Shown one piece after another: positions 12,701-24,897 of a stretch of 64,000 bases of DNA; position 1 is the first letter of the stretch; the number at the start of each line of letters is the position of its first letter. Source of the stretch: Pisolithus tinctorius (lineage: Eukaryota; Basidiomycota; Agaricomycetes; Boletales; Pisolithaceae); contig JANFAH010000012.1 in the NCBI GenBank assembly GCA_024663395.1, positions 682,001 through 746,000 of the forward strand. The letters run 5' to 3'. A model generated the notes under the pieces. It searched no databases and had not been told where the DNA came from. It saw only the letters and a program-made list of their open reading frames with translations. A program made the translations under genes and the position numbers.

Positions 12701-13903
12701 CCTGTCAAACCTGAGTCCAGAGGATACCAAATCGATGGTGGCCAGACCCAAATCATTGCTACATGCCAATATGGCTGTGAGATGAGACGGAGAGTCGCGA
12801 GAGGGGACGACGGGCAAGTATACTTGGATACCGGCATTGCTAATAAAAAATGTACGAAACTGCTGGGAGTGCGTCGCATCACGCAACGCAGCCTCCGCGA
12901 GTTCGAGTTTCCGTCGGTGTGCCCCTCTGCTCCTTCGGGGGACGCGCTGTGGGCCTCCGAGATCCTTTTTGATGTACTCCATGCATAGTTTACCGACAAA
13001 TTGGTCGGGTTCCACCTTCCTGATATCGCCACAGAGCCGGAAGTCGCTTGGATCCTCTGCCAGAACACTGCCCGACCTTGGTTTCGGTGGATTCCATGCA
13101 AATATGCTTTGGTCGCTGGATTCCCGGATGATTTCCAGTTGTAGACGTCGAAAGGCCTTTTTACCCTCTCCATATAACATGGGCATGTTCACACCGAACA
13201 ACCCCATCAATGAGTATGCCCGATCTTCCACGCGTGTCGTCTTCCGGTCGGCTGCCCAGGACATGATTTGTGCCACGCTGAGACGCTTTGCACCCAGGCC
13301 ACCCCTCAAAACCTCATATGGAATTCCTGTGATTTCCTTCAACACAGGTGCCAGGCGTCGTTTGTTGCCAATAGGGACCCAGTCCTTGTTGAAGAATTCG
13401 ACTTTCTTTGGTGCGATGAGCTCCTGCAGTGTCCACCCCCGCATGAACCACTCTGGCCAACCGTCGGATTTGTCAAACTTGTGGCGGTCTCGCTCGCTAG
13501 GGACGCCTGGTTTGTCAACGTCGTTCAGGTACGCATAGCACACCTGGGCATTTTGGTACCACCGATACATCGAATTGATGGCTTCCGAAAGTTCTGAACT
13601 ACTCCGCTTGTCGATGCAGCAGGTATCGATCCACATCCACTTGTAGCCGTCCTTCAGAGCTTGTTCACAGCTCTTGATGATCTTTTGATAGCCATCGCGT
13701 TGCCTTACTTCATCTCTACTTCGCTCCTCCATCTTCGTGAGCCCAATCATCTCTTCGTACCTGACCTCGACTCCCCAACGATGTGACAGTATGGCATAAC
13801 TTGTGGTCTCGTCATCAAGATCCTTGAGGACTTCACGGTCGGAAACCGTCTGTTGGATATCCTTTTCGCGGTCGAGAACAGCCTTCACGTCTAGTAGCCT
13901 CAT
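9749..13903 (-). CDS. HET-domain protein, long multi-exon (copy A)
   Basis: Exon 1 (13903-12068) is 612 codons in phase. Residues about 36-130 carry the HET signatures SYAILSHRWG, KWMWIDTCCIDK and WYQNAQVCYAYLNDV, followed by LMGLFGVNMPMLYGEGKKAF. An intron with CCTAAC branch sequence and ATAG acceptor leads to exon 2 at 12014. Later exons include a conserved block at 11784-11431 (TDSAYFPVASHVF, LLLKALSTRAAGKHLVITVIQC), a charged helical segment at 10808-10563, and the C-terminal exon ending at 9749. HET proteins act in vegetative incompatibility and cell death in other fungi. The exon chain was checked against the second copy at 36500-40687, where boundaries agree. The segment 11430-9950 is only partly resolved. 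Confidence 0.8.
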
Positions 13904-14214
13904 CTTCCAATCAAGTCAATGCAAGGTTCAACATGTCAGCAAAGAATCACACGTACTCTATTAGGTGTCCGAGCCTACAGAGTATTCTTTTATGTGGCGA
14001 GTTTCAAGTGCAGGTCGAAAGGAAAACGCAAGACTGATGCTGGTTGCTGGACACAGGTCTTAAGGGAAGGACACAAGTGTGAACGTGAGTGCAAGCTGCT
14101 GTGTTATATATTCAGCAGCCGCGCGCAAGGGGTATTTCGCGTTCGACGCGGACACCAGTTTTTGTTCGCGATGCGGTCTACGAGATCTTACCAAGATTAC
14201 GAGGCAGCGGGATC

Positions 14215-14960
14215 TTCAAAGGTCTCCATTTAGTACATTTCAGCCATTCACTCCGCAGTTGCGGTTACGGACCTGTAGTGGCGTCTCCGCTGACCCAACC
14301 GTCTGCCACCATACCAGCACGGGCACCGATGAGTTTACGCGGGCAATCGCTGAACCGCTGTCGGAAACTTCAAAACAGTGATGTTGAACGCTCTCACCTT
14401 GTAGCCGGTGTGAGCGATGCGACTTCATCGCGGCCTCTTCAAGGCCAACCTACAACTAACTCGAGGTGTGGTCACAGCGCATCTGGTCCATCCTCCCTGC
14501 TGGCGAGCCGTTCTTTACATGACCTGGGTTTCTCGCTTACGTGTATTATGGAGACCAGGCTGCGAGGCCTCCCAGAGCACTTCGGTGCTGGAAGCGCGTC
14601 AGGAGACCTCCTTGAAGGAGTCGTCGTCGAGACCTTCGTCATTAGTCCGCGCTCCATTCTTCGTGACATTTCATGCTAGACCGATCTGAAATTCATGGAT
14701 AGGGGAAATGAGATGCAAGGACTCATCTACGTGCACAGAGTGCGCAACTGCACCTTGTTCGTCCAATTAGGGCATACCGTCGAGCTATTACGTCCCACCT
14801 GCTTCAACAATATGGTTTTCATTCCCCATATGCCCGCCCTTCTGTTCTATTTAAGGAGGGCCATGTACAGGATATGTACGTACAGGAAAGTGCCCGTGAG
14901 CCTGGGGAACGGAGCACCAAACGTGAGGTCGACGTATTGGCATGACTGGAAATGAGGTGC
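14215..14960. repeat. Dispersed repeat, copy 2, 5' flank of HET copy A
   Basis: This matches 3690-4760 in order (CTGTCGGAAACTTCAAAACA, TATTATGGAGACCAGG, GAGCACCAAACGTGAGG) and matches 41060-41330 in its first part (GTACATTTCAGCCATTC...GTTGCGGTTACGG). It lies upstream of the HET gene and may hold its promoter or a decayed divergent gene. No intact ORF is shared by all copies. Confidence 0.65.
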
Positions 14961-15400
14961 GTACACGGCAAATGAGCGCTCCGAACAGACCCAAAACGGG
15001 CGGAGAGGACGAACTTAAAAGTTTGTGAGATGTTTATGACGATGTAATATCCTCTTATATGTGGACGCTGATCAGGGGAAGTTGGCCGTGGCACATAGAG
15101 GCCAAAATGGGCATAATAAGCACGCACCGCGATTTCTACGATGATTCTGTCCAAGTTGCTTCTGGCGTTGCGCCAAGCCTTTGCTGTGAGGAGTGGTTCA
15201 GTTGACACATTGGCACAGAATTGCCCAAAGTTGTTAGCTATCAGCACCCTTCGGCGCTGGCATCTATTCCTGGATCACGATTCGTGATTTCATACATGGG
15301 TACACGTCAAAGGGACGGCGACCTTTGTAACAGGGCGGAGACAGACTCGATGTACAATCTTATATTACATGAAGCATGTTCTACAGCGGTTGAAAAATGA

Positions 15401-17108
15401 TCAATCTTCAAGCTTAGCGACGTTCTGGACGTGAACGTTGGTCTCGTATTGGTAAAGAGCGTCCGCGAGTGTATGGTATATAGTCGAAACGGCTTCAAGC
15501 CGCGTTTGGAACTGTGGGGAACAAAGTTACTTTCTGGTCTTTCATCCAACGGAGATAGAACGGACCAATTGGGTACCGGCACCGCCGGTTGCAAGCTCAA
15601 GACCCTTCTCGATCTCGTTGAGATCGTTATGAATCTCATCGTGAACTTGAGTCAAGTGACATCATATAGCCGAAAGCACTCACGAATTGCCAAATCTTTC
15701 CGAAAACGACCAGCTTCTCCTTGATCATTTCCATGTCGAATTTCAAGGGATCAAGGACAGTGTGGATTTTACGCATTCCTTCTGTGGATTTTATCTTTTG
15801 CTCAAGGAGTTTCCGCAGTGTTTCTAACTCTGCCGTTTTCGCTAATACAGGAAGATTTCATGAGAAAGTAGGCAGTTGTGAGTAGACGGCCTCATACCTT
15901 CTCGTTCCAGAATTATTTGGACTAAGCCTGCTCCCTTTGTGACAGCTTTATATGCTTCCAACTAGCACGGCATCATGTTTGAGTGAGAAATGCACACCAG
16001 AAGTAGGAGCAGTCCATACAGCAATACCAATCCACAGAAGTGGGCACAATACACCAACTGCATAGACCCCCGCAAGACCACTTGCTACGACGCCTCCAAT
16101 GAGATCTGCGGCACCAAAGAAAGCCTTGTAAAATTTTGTGATCATTACAGTGATTGATGGTACCGAGAGAACATACCCGCCAAGTCAGTCTGCAGCCCGA
16201 GATGATTTGATCAGTATTGGACTTCATCATATACATATGTAGATAGACGAACCGAGAGATATCCTTCTTGATTTTGTCCAGGTTTGCCCGTAGATCCTGA
16301 ACTTGGGCTTCTAGTTCGCCACGAGACTGCAGAAATCCCATCACGTCGTCCTGAAAACGTTCCACAGCATTCTGTAGATCGTAAAAACCCTGGGAAAGTT
16401 TTGAGGACTCCTTCTCATCCTCTTGCAGTTGCTGACGGTGGGGACGAAGCATGAGCAAGGCGCCTAACGTATATCAGCGCACATCCATACCATGCGATAT
16501 GCCTGAATCTCTTCCTTTTTTTCAGCAAGTGTGACATTAGTGGCAGCCGTTAGATTCATGAAATTCCCAGCGAAATCTAAGTCGAAAATAAGATACTTGA
16601 GAGGACTATAGAAAAGGTACACCGTTCACCGTCTGCAATCACTCGAGCATGCCCAGCAACACGACGCGATTCCCACAGCAGGCGGATGTATTCCTAGGAA
16701 CCGTAGTAGGACAGAGACGAAGTGGAGAGAACAGGATGGAGAATTCACCTTGCGATGGATCTCCCACTCTTCAGCATATCCCATCAACTCCAGTGCTTGC
16801 GCTTCTGTCCCTTGCCTCTGGGCCCTGTGGAGACAGTCGGCGACGTTATTGAAACATACTTCAATCGTGTGGGCAGAGTCGCCCAGATCTTTGATTGCAT
16901 TTTGAAGTTCTGACTTGACTTGGGGAGACCTGAGCGTATCATTGATGACATTCAACACCTCCACGGACGGTGGGTGATAAGGCGAAACTTCATCTGCAAA
17001 CAGTGCGAGCACGTCGAAGTTGAAAGCATCCCCCTTTGGGCTTTCAACATTGAACACAGGAACTTCACCGCAGAAAAAGAGATCAAGGTCACTGATATCG
17101 GTAGACAT
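15401..17108 (-). CDS. Helical protein with hydrophobic hairpin (paralog A)
   Basis: An unrecognised multi-exon gene, tandem paralog of 17821-19474. Exon 1 starts at 17108 (MSTDISDLDLFF) and encodes an acidic leader, then amphipathic helix (AIKDLGDSAHTIEVCFNNVA). Middle exons (about 16700-16230) are long heptad-like helices rich in Lys/Glu/Gln. A glycine/alanine-rich hydrophobic segment of about 28 residues follows at roughly 16110-16020 (GGVVASGLAGVYAVGVLCPL), then further coiled coil and a conserved C-terminus (ADALYQYETNVHVQ) ending at 15401. The layout of long helices around one central hydrophobic hairpin resembles ClyA/HBL-type alpha-pore-forming proteins. That is a fold-level inference only, and a structural membrane protein is an alternative. 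The 3' part (about 15540-15500) reads through only if a 70-nt GT..AG segment is an intron. Confidence 0.6.
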
Positions 17109-17820
17109 ACGGGTGAAGGGACAATCGACGAGAGATCAGATCGAGTTCCCCACTTCCATAACCTGGATACTTTATACCTTGCTGACAAGGAGGTGTCGGA
17201 GGACGCTCTTCCAGCATCCGGACTAGCCCTCTGAGGTACAAGCTGTACTATCACTTGACAGGTGTTGCAACATCAGAAAACACTGCTCCAGAACTTCACA
17301 ATCACAGCATTAGAATACACTAAAAAATACATGGGCGCGTAGAGGCACACGTACAGAGAAGCTTCTGATAGAAAAAAAGATGATGTGTGTAGAAGATGCC
17401 AGAGAGATGCCGGTTTGGGACACAAAATGATACAAAGTTGCAAATGTTCCCATCTGCGAAACTGAGGGGCTGTCACACATAATGTCACACCTTACATTGT
17501 AACCCCGACGCGCTGATAATCCGCAGTAACTTTCGTCGACGAATTTTGAAATGGCAGCAAGACAGAAATTATAATGTCACTCCACCATTGCTCTGCTTGT
17601 ATTATCAGGCTCTTGAAGTGTGGTGTGCTGTAGTTAGCCTTCTGCAACAGTGTCATGTTGCAACACGGTCAAGTGACAGCACCCCACAACATGCAACGGA
17701 TTCATCCGATCTCCCGGAACAGCTGGTTTTCGAGACTAACTTTCAACTTGTACTAGTATTAGTACACGGAGTTGTTACAAACAGAGAAAAATCAAAAAGG
17801 ACACATCACGGCAGTCTGGA
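17109..17820. other. Intergenic between the tandem paralogs
   Basis: This holds the 5' flank of paralog A and the 3' flank of paralog B. No supported coding frame. Confidence 0.5.
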
Positions 17821-19474
17821 TCAGTCTTCAAGTTTACCGATCCTCTGTATGTGAACATTGGTCTCATACTGGTAAAGAGTGTCTGCGAGCAAAGCATACA
17901 CCTTAGAAGTCGTCTGAAGTCGGCGTTTGAACTGCGGCGGCGAGGTTAGTTCACATCTTGGTGCTGCAACAATACAAACCATAGCAACACCGGCAGTGTT
18001 TGTTGCGAGTTCAAGGCCCTTTTCGACAGCGTTGAGGTCCACATGAATCTAACCCCAGAAGTGAGAAATTGTCACGATTTTCGGGGGGTAGATAGCTTAC
18101 CAGTTGCCATATCTGCCCGAACACTGCCAGTTTCTTTTTGATTAGCTCAATATCAGATTTCATAGGGTCGAGGGTAGCATATATTTTGTCCATTCCTTCT
18201 AAACCTCTGATCCGTTCTTCAAGCTGCATCTGTTGCTTTCCTAACTCTGCCACTTTATCTATACACGTATTTCATATTTCATGAAGAAGTGAATAATTTC
18301 GAGTAGAAAATACCTTTTTTCATCCGACGTTGTTTGTAAACATTTGCGCTTACTCGGGCGCTTAGCACCCCTATGCCCTAGGCAGGGTTACGTGTAAGTG
18401 AAAGATATGCACACCGAAATGAATTTGATCCATACAGCGGGGAAAATCCACAGAGGCGGGCAAAGCACACCAAGCACAATGGCGGCCAATGCAATACCAG
18501 CTGTACCCAAGGAAATGCCAATAGACCAAGAAAGCTTGAATATGGTTAGTACCACCACATCGATTGAAAGCATCAGAGAACATACAGCGGTGTCAAGTCT
18601 ACAATTGGAAAGTGTTCAGATCAGTTAAGCAGGGTACGAAAGTTTGTATAGCTACACATACTTGGAGATCTCCTGTTTAAGTGTAGCCACCTTTCTCGCT
18701 GCGATTTGAAGTGCAGCTGGTATGTCACGACAAGAACTCAGGAACTCCGCCATGTCATCCCCAAAATTCTCCACAGCCTTACGCAGGTCATTAAAGCGCT
18801 GAGAAAGGTCTGAAGACTTCTTCGTGTCCTCGTCTAATTGCTACGGGATGAGAGTGATGTATGGGTCAGGTGCAAAGTTCTATGCCAGCGCACAACACTA
18901 CCTTGCGGTATGCTTGAATTTCCGCCTTCTTTTCACTAAGGGTCATGTCAGATGTATCCATTAGGCTCAGAAAGTCCCCAGCGAAATCTGCGATGACAGA
19001 TAAGATATCAGACTGGTACATTGAGGAGTACCTCATTTACCATTCGCAATCACACGAGCATGTCCAGCAATGCGGCGCGATTCCCAAAGGAGGCACGTGT
19101 ATTCCTGGAGACTACAGTAAGACCGGGACAAAGAAAATAGGACAGCATAGAAATCTTGCCTTGTGGTGTACGGCCCAGTTGTCAGCAAATGTCTGCAACT
19201 GCTGCCTCTGCGCTTGTGTACCTTGTGTGTGAGCCTTCCGGAGACCCTCGGCGACATTATTGAAGCTTATGTCGATGGAGTACGCAGAGCTCCCTAGGTC
19301 TTGAACTGCTTTTTGAAGTGCTGCCTTAGTTTCTGGGGACCCAAGCACATCAACAATTTTCAGCAGTTCCTCCGGCGAATAAGGGGGAACGGGATCGAGG
19401 ATTTCAAACTCCCAGTCTTCATACTCGGAGGTAGGAAGGTCATCTTTCTTGGATTTTCCAGTATTGGTGGACAT
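17821..19474 (-). CDS. Helical protein with hydrophobic hairpin (paralog B)
   Basis: Same architecture and exon order as 15401-17108. Exon 1 starts at 19474 with an acidic leader and shares AVQDLGSSAYSIDISFNNVA with the equivalent helix of the neighbour. It continues through Lys/Glu-rich helices (about 18950-18680), a hydrophobic segment at about 18540-18400 (GTAGIALAAIVLGVLCPPLW) and a final exon (18042-17821) ending in TNVHIQRIGKLED. The final exon is open without the extra intron needed in paralog A. Exon junctions in the middle are approximate. No signal peptide is visible, so the product is probably cytosolic until membrane engagement. Neither paralog has a domain I can name with certainty. 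Their tandem position next to a HET gene is the main clue to a role. Confidence 0.6.
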
Positions 19475-20899
19475 CCGAGCAGGAAGGGAACAGTTTTGGC
19501 GACCTGAATCTTACACATGTCTCGTTTTAAGTGCCCCAACTCGTTAGGTACTTGCATCGCAGGAGATTGTGTCAAACAAACGAGGCTGGTCTCGTGTGCC
19601 AAATGTACACAGGAACAAACACATGCACTGGGTGACCCAGCAAAGTGATTTATCCATATACGGATACTCCGTTCCAGGGAACTGATTGTGAATCTAAAGT
19701 TCAGAATGGATGCTGCTCGAGAGGCAATGTATTCTCAGTGAACATTCGAATAAGAATATTCTTAGGAGTGTGATGGCATAGTATTATCCCTACAAGCAGG
19801 TAAATGCCAACGTGGTGAGATGGTTGGTAGAAGTGTACATATGCCCAAAGCCAGGGAATCACGTTCTCCTAATTGATAGCTTTCTTTCTTTCTTGAGCCA
19901 CCGACCGCGGTTTGCAGTTTCCTGAATGAAACGTGCACTTCAAGACAACGACAGGCGCCTGGACGTAAGGCATCAAACTGGTTGCATGGAAAACGCCAGG
20001 AATCAATCAATCACTTCAGCCTGTTGCACATAGTGGGCACGTAATTGGAGAGGGCCATGTAGCTGCGGCATTTTACAGTGCACTGATGTAGCGCAGCATC
20101 AACATGCTTGTATGACATGTGCGTACAGTCTCCATTCTCTTCGACAGGAATACCAAATCGAGCATGGAGGTGCGGCGTTAGAGTAAGAAGATTAAGATTA
20201 TAATGACGAGAGGTGGCTTCTCTGAAGGAACGGTGCATGTACTACAGCCCTGAAGGCAAGCTGAAAATTCGGTGCACGTCAAGTCCATTTTCTCCAGGTA
20301 TGAACACTCTCACACCGCAAAGTTCAGTCACTGGACAGCATAATACAGCCTCGATAGCAGGCCGGACAAACCCAGACAAACCCCTGCATCCAAGAGTGCA
20401 TGCACACGCTATCCTGGGCACATCTACGATCCATCTCGTGGATAGATGACGGCCCAGCCCACACGCTAGTACTTGGTGTGGTATACGGCAGGCCGCCAAG
20501 CACCTCCACCCTGAAAATTAGCGATTTCAAACAGCAACGAGTATCCTTGATGCACCCTTCCTCGTACTCAGGCTTCATATCTTGACTCAACCGCCACTAA
20601 CAACAGAAAACCCCAAGCAACGTCCCCGCCGCTGCAAGGTTGAAGGTGGCTATCCCCGAGTAGAGTTATTATGAGGAGTTACGACGTTCCTCCACCCCAC
20701 CAAGTATTATGGCAATGTTCCAATCGAATTTCAAGTTGCAATGTGCTACAGGACTGTGGTCCCGGTGGTTTTATTGTTATTGTTATTAATATTACAGGTT
20801 GACTTCCGTTACGTTCACGTTACTTCGATTATTCGAGGCATGTACTAATCTTTTCGAGCAGGTTGCGGTCTTGAGTGTTCCCGGTGTCCGTTCGCTCAA

Positions 20900-21504
20900 G
20901 TCTTTGATTCAAGATGAATCAGGACTTCCCTCCCGAAGATCGAACGAGTTCTCTCAGAGACTATCTTTGACCCAAACGATCAGTTCACGAAATTGCGTGA
21001 AGCTTCCTTCTTGCCGCGTCATATCTATCGTTGATGGCTACCGTGCGTTGTCCAGAACTATATACAGCTTGTCTGGAAGTCGAAAGGGGCAGCGGCGGAA
21101 ACCTGTGCTGTTACTAACGGTAAGATATGTTCTTGGTAATGGTTTCGAAGTTGTTGATGGATAATGACCAGGCTTCTGCGGCAATTTGTCGGCCCATGGA
21201 TTGGGCGCGGACTCGTCGACAATAACAAGGTTAAGGAATTCGAGGCTGTAATCAAGGTATACAGCGGGGTTTACGGTTCACTGTTTTTTTTTTACTGACA
21301 AAATATCCCAGTATTTGCAGGAGAGTGGAGACCGACCCCCAGATGGGACAAGACTTTGATAACATCTGCGGTGCACTCGGAGACTTTCCTAGTGCCATAC
21401 GCTGACGACTGGAAGATTCCACAAACTGCAGAACCAGCATTGAGGCTTGAAATCGACGAGCTGAACAAAGAAATTGCACGATGCGAATGGGGCTCCGGCC
21501 GGTG
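20900..21504 (+). pseudogene. Decayed coding remnant, unrecognised
   Basis: Protein-like stretches appear in shifting frames: KIERVLSETIFDPNDQF then FLPRHIYR, stopped by TGA at 21032-21034; NYIQLVWKSKGAAAET to a GTAAG donor at 21120; GRGLVDNNKVKEFEAVIK to a GTATAC donor at 21256; and LRLEIDELNKEIARCEWGSG ending near 21504. The splice phases do not join these pieces, so it is most likely a pseudogene. I do not recognise the family. Confidence 0.35.
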
Positions 21505-22588
21505 ATTCGTTAAGTTCGCTATCGAATGCTGCTCGTCAGAATCCCTGCTGCTTTCCAGGGCTCCAACTAACTTACCGTTGGCAAGGGAAATTCACGTTGC
21601 GTTCTAATGTCGTCAACTTACCAAATCCAATGAGCTAATTGGCAGCTTCCGATTGAGTGCGGTGCGTGCACTTCGTCAGGGTCTGCAATTATACCCCCCT
21701 GATCAGATGAGTAAAATCGTTTCAGAGGTTAGCTCGTGGGCTACGTATTAATGTCCGTCGCCTCAGAGTTCGGCATCAGCGGCTATGCAAAAACCCATAG
21801 CCCATAGTTCTATAGAGTCCAGGCATGCTCCCATCAGGGTAGGAAGGTAAAATAGCCTATTGCAACCAACGATTGGAGATGTGCTTGAACTAACCGGTTG
21901 ATAGCGTAGCACAGCTTCGATCTGGAAGTACAGCCCTGCAGGTTGCATCGTGTCCAGTAAACAAGGGGCCGAAAATAAATGCCGAGTTACCAGTGGGGTG
22001 GAACGGCGCAAGCCTTGAATCTAAAGGCATACGGTCTTCAGATATGGCAACCACTTAACGCTGACCTCGAGTGACCTCGTTCAAATTCCACAGCGGATGC
22101 GCACTGTTCCCTACCGAGATGCGAACGTGGCCTAGTACTGGCCTACAGGTCTCTCCTATCTCTCCTAGCCGAGCTTATCAGAATCTTATGCAACATTATT
22201 CCTGTGATAGGCTGCATTCAAACGACCTCGCTTAACTTCCCAGAGCCCCATTGGGCATGCACCGTTCCAATCAGAATGCAAAAAGTGACTGCAGCGCTCC
22301 TAGCCAAAAGATGTGGGTCGTCAAGATAGGCGACCTCAGACATGTGCCCAAGCGTGCTGTCCTATTGGGGCTCCATCTCCAGTGTCGACTATAACGTTTA
22401 ACAGGTCACATGGCAATTAGGAGTCATATACCTCCCTTCCATTGTCCACCATCACTTGGGTGTTTTATTGCCCGCATAAAGTTTTACCCTAGTTGTCAAC
22501 AACGTCAGTAAGCTGATGGCAGGAATTGAACGTTCCGCAGAAACCGAAAACCTTTGAACACGGCGGCATGCAACATGGATGGCAGACT

Positions 22589-22719
22589 TGGCTGAATTGG
22601 GAAAGCTGGAGCCAGTGCTGGACGACTTGAATAACATAGTTCTCCAGGTGCAGATTGAAAAGTTGCAAAAGCTGCAACCTCCAAAAAACTTAATGGAGGT
22701 GGTGGCAGGAATCCAGTAA
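22589..22719 (+). pseudogene. Short helical coding relic
   Basis: An open stretch reads ADLAELGKLEPVLDDLNN followed by a Leu/Gln/Lys-rich helix and a TAA at about 22719. It looks like the C-terminus of a coiled-coil protein, but no upstream exon could be attached. Confidence 0.25.
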
Positions 22720-22908
22720 AGATCCCGGAGTCAAATGTAAAAATCGGGTGACTCCCACGCTTCCAGAACTTACCAGAATCTGATGAGAAAGGAATCTTTA
22801 ATCAGGCATAGACGATCCCCGGCGCTCCGCAGGCCGCAGCAAAGCATCACTTCAGAACGAGATTGAAAGATCTTGGGAATGCCACCGTAACAATTCAGCT
22901 TCAATTGG

Positions 22909-23262
22909 AGAGGGTTGCCACTGACTGACTCTCCGGCCTCGGCCAGTGCTGATCCATGCACTGGCAGATGTTTTTGCATCTAATGACTTCAGAATTACTT
23001 GTTGAGGCACCTTCGATAACAATGGGTTGCGTTACTGCAGCATCATGTCCAGCCATCATAAAGTCAAAAACAGGCAAACCTAATAGAAAATCAAGGAATA
23101 TCGTGTTATTCGGCTGGTACTGACGAGATGTCACAAGAAGTGCCCTGCTCACTCCACCTGGCGTGAGTTTGCTGCTTGGATCAGTCACGTCTGTGGATAT
23201 AACTGCCATCTCTTCATTATTCCATGATTTCGTGGGAAACTTCCTTGATGACTCCTAGCGGA
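22909..23262 (-). pseudogene. Exon-like fragment of an unrecognised gene beside Harbinger
   Basis: After a possible acceptor CCGCTAG at 23263-23269, the minus strand is open and protein-like (ESSRKFPTKSWNNEEM, KLTPGGVSRALLVTS, then a hydrophobic patch) to about 22909. The opposite side of the Harbinger element (34741-35111) also carries exon-like sequence on the minus strand, so both may belong to one gene split by the insertion. Their reading phases do not join cleanly by eye. Confidence 0.35.
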
Positions 23263-23280
23263 TGCTACCATCAGTCTTAA

Positions 23281-23316
23281 GAGCCAGTTCGGAAACCGGA
23301 AATTCTGCAGAAGTCC
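23281..23316 (+). repeat. Harbinger left terminal inverted repeat
   Basis: 35 of 36 bases match the reverse complement of 34668-34703. Preceded by the TAA target duplication. Confidence 0.95.
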
Positions 23317-23530
23317 TTCGAATTGCAAAACTTACACAAATAAAGAAAGTTGATTAGGACAATGATTTCAGACTCAGATTGAAGCTCTGTTCGAAAACGA
23401 CCTCTCCTCGATTGCTATGGATCTCGACTATTATGATTGTGATCTGGACCATCTTCGGCTCGCCTGGGTTTCTGTTGCGTCTCTTGTAGCTCTTGCAACC
23501 CAATATACGCTTGACACCCTTTCTCGCCCG

Positions 23531-24897
23531 ATGCCTCCCAAGTCCTCTGGTCCAAAAGCTTCGTGGAACCCTGCAGAAGTTGATGCGCTCATCAAATACC
23601 TTCATCGCCATCGCTTTGAAGCAGGAGACAATGGGAACTTCAAATCTAATTTGTATACCTCTGCTGCTGCGCATATATCCGAATTCCTCACAGAAGGGCC
23701 GCCAAAAACTAGAGATATGGTGAAAAATAAGTGGGTCTCGCATGTAAGCAACGTTGTCATTGTAATTGTCCAAGGATGCTGATTGCCTTGATCTTTAGAT
23801 TCGGAGGATTTATCATGATATCGAGGGATATCGCCTCAAGTCTGGGCGTCATTGGGACAACACGCGTGGGGCTGGAGTACAGGGCACGTTTGATGAGCAG
23901 GTATTTGACGATTGTGTGAAGGTATTTTATCCGTCCAACATATTCATTGATGTTGAACTGATAAATATCTTCGTTCATATAGACTTTTCCCCAGATCCGT
24001 CCCTTCAAACAGTCTGGGTGGCAGTACTACAACCTTGTGGCCGACATAATCCCTAACAGTGGTGCGCATGGTACCAACGCATTTACTCCAAGTACCTCCC
24101 AGATTGCTACTGGTTCTGCGGGCAACAACACCGAAAACCTGCCTGCGCTCGATGGAGAACAACAAGAGACCGGCGCACCTCCCCCCCTGGAACCAACTGC
24201 TACCGACACCCCTGAACCTCCCCAGGGCATCTCTGAGTGGCGCGAGTCACTACCCAGGGACGATTTTGCCCTCCCCTCATCCCCTCCACATCCCATTCTT
24301 AGGACGTCTGATGTGCAGTCCAGTGCGGCATCCCAACAGACCCAGCCCACCCCCAGCATTCCGCCATCCAGTTTCGGGAGATCTGACGCACAATCCAGCA
24401 TGTCCACCTCCACTTCACTATCCAGCTCCGCAAAGCGCTCCCATATGATGATGGAAGGTGACAACGAAGCAACATCTGCATTCCCTTTTGCCAACACATC
24501 TGATATTTCCGTCTCCACTCCCAACAAGCGCGTGCAACTTTCATTGGCCATGGACTCCGCTAGGAGCTCCCATTCCCGCCGTTCCAACAAAGTGCCTGGT
24601 GTGTCAGACCCAATGGCGGCAGGTCTTCAAGGCTCAATCAATTATCTGACATCATCGATCAACATGTCGCTGACCTCGGCTGTCGAGCAAGCTTCCACCA
24701 CGCGCGCGCGCGCAATCCACCTACTTGATGGGGAAGACAAGGACTTTCCCCGGAGTTTACGGGCATTTGTCCGATCTGCAATCGCCCAAAGCCTGGGCTT
24801 CGCCGATGTATATCTGACTACCCCCAACAAGGAAGATCGCTTGGAGTATGTTGAGTTCGAGTACCAACTTAAGTTTGGGGTCAGTGGGAGTAAATAG
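23531..24897 (+). CDS. SANT/Myb-like DNA-binding protein of the Harbinger element
   Basis: Three exons, all in phase: 23531-23743, 23799-23921, 23983-24897 (417 codons including stop). The N-terminal 110 residues have the trihelix/SANT look (WNPAEVDALIKYL, MVKNKWVSH, GRHWDN), followed by a long Ser/Pro/Thr-rich linker and a C-terminal helix region (RSLRAFVRSAIAQSLGF, EYVEFEYQLKFG). PIF/Harbinger elements encode such a partner, which in characterised elements helps bring the transposase to the ends and into the nucleus. An upstream in-frame ATG at 23417 would add a hydrophobic leader; 23531 starts the domain directly and is preferred. Intact, unlike its partner transposase. Confidence 0.85.

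Larger units (their letters stand above)
9640..14960. repeat. HET module, duplicated segment copy A
   Basis: Comparison with 36390-41400 shows collinear similarity over the whole HET gene, its introns and its 5' flank. Landmarks include the last exon (MFDAGAGTSK versus MYDAGAGTSK), a shared 3' flank such as GCTAATACGTGTTGACTAC near 9650, and 5' sequence at 13904-14360. Divergence is visible in every exon, so the duplication is not recent. Confidence 0.85.
19475..22890. other. Anonymous DNA with short coding relics
   Basis: Apart from the two relics listed separately (20900-21504 and 22589-22719), I see no gene. ORFs are short, on both strands, and lack splice continuity or domain motifs. Confidence 0.45.

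Noticed and set aside
24027..24590. Minus-strand ORF of 187 codons
   Set aside because: Antisense of the Ser/Pro-rich part of the SANT gene; composition is explained by the coding strand.
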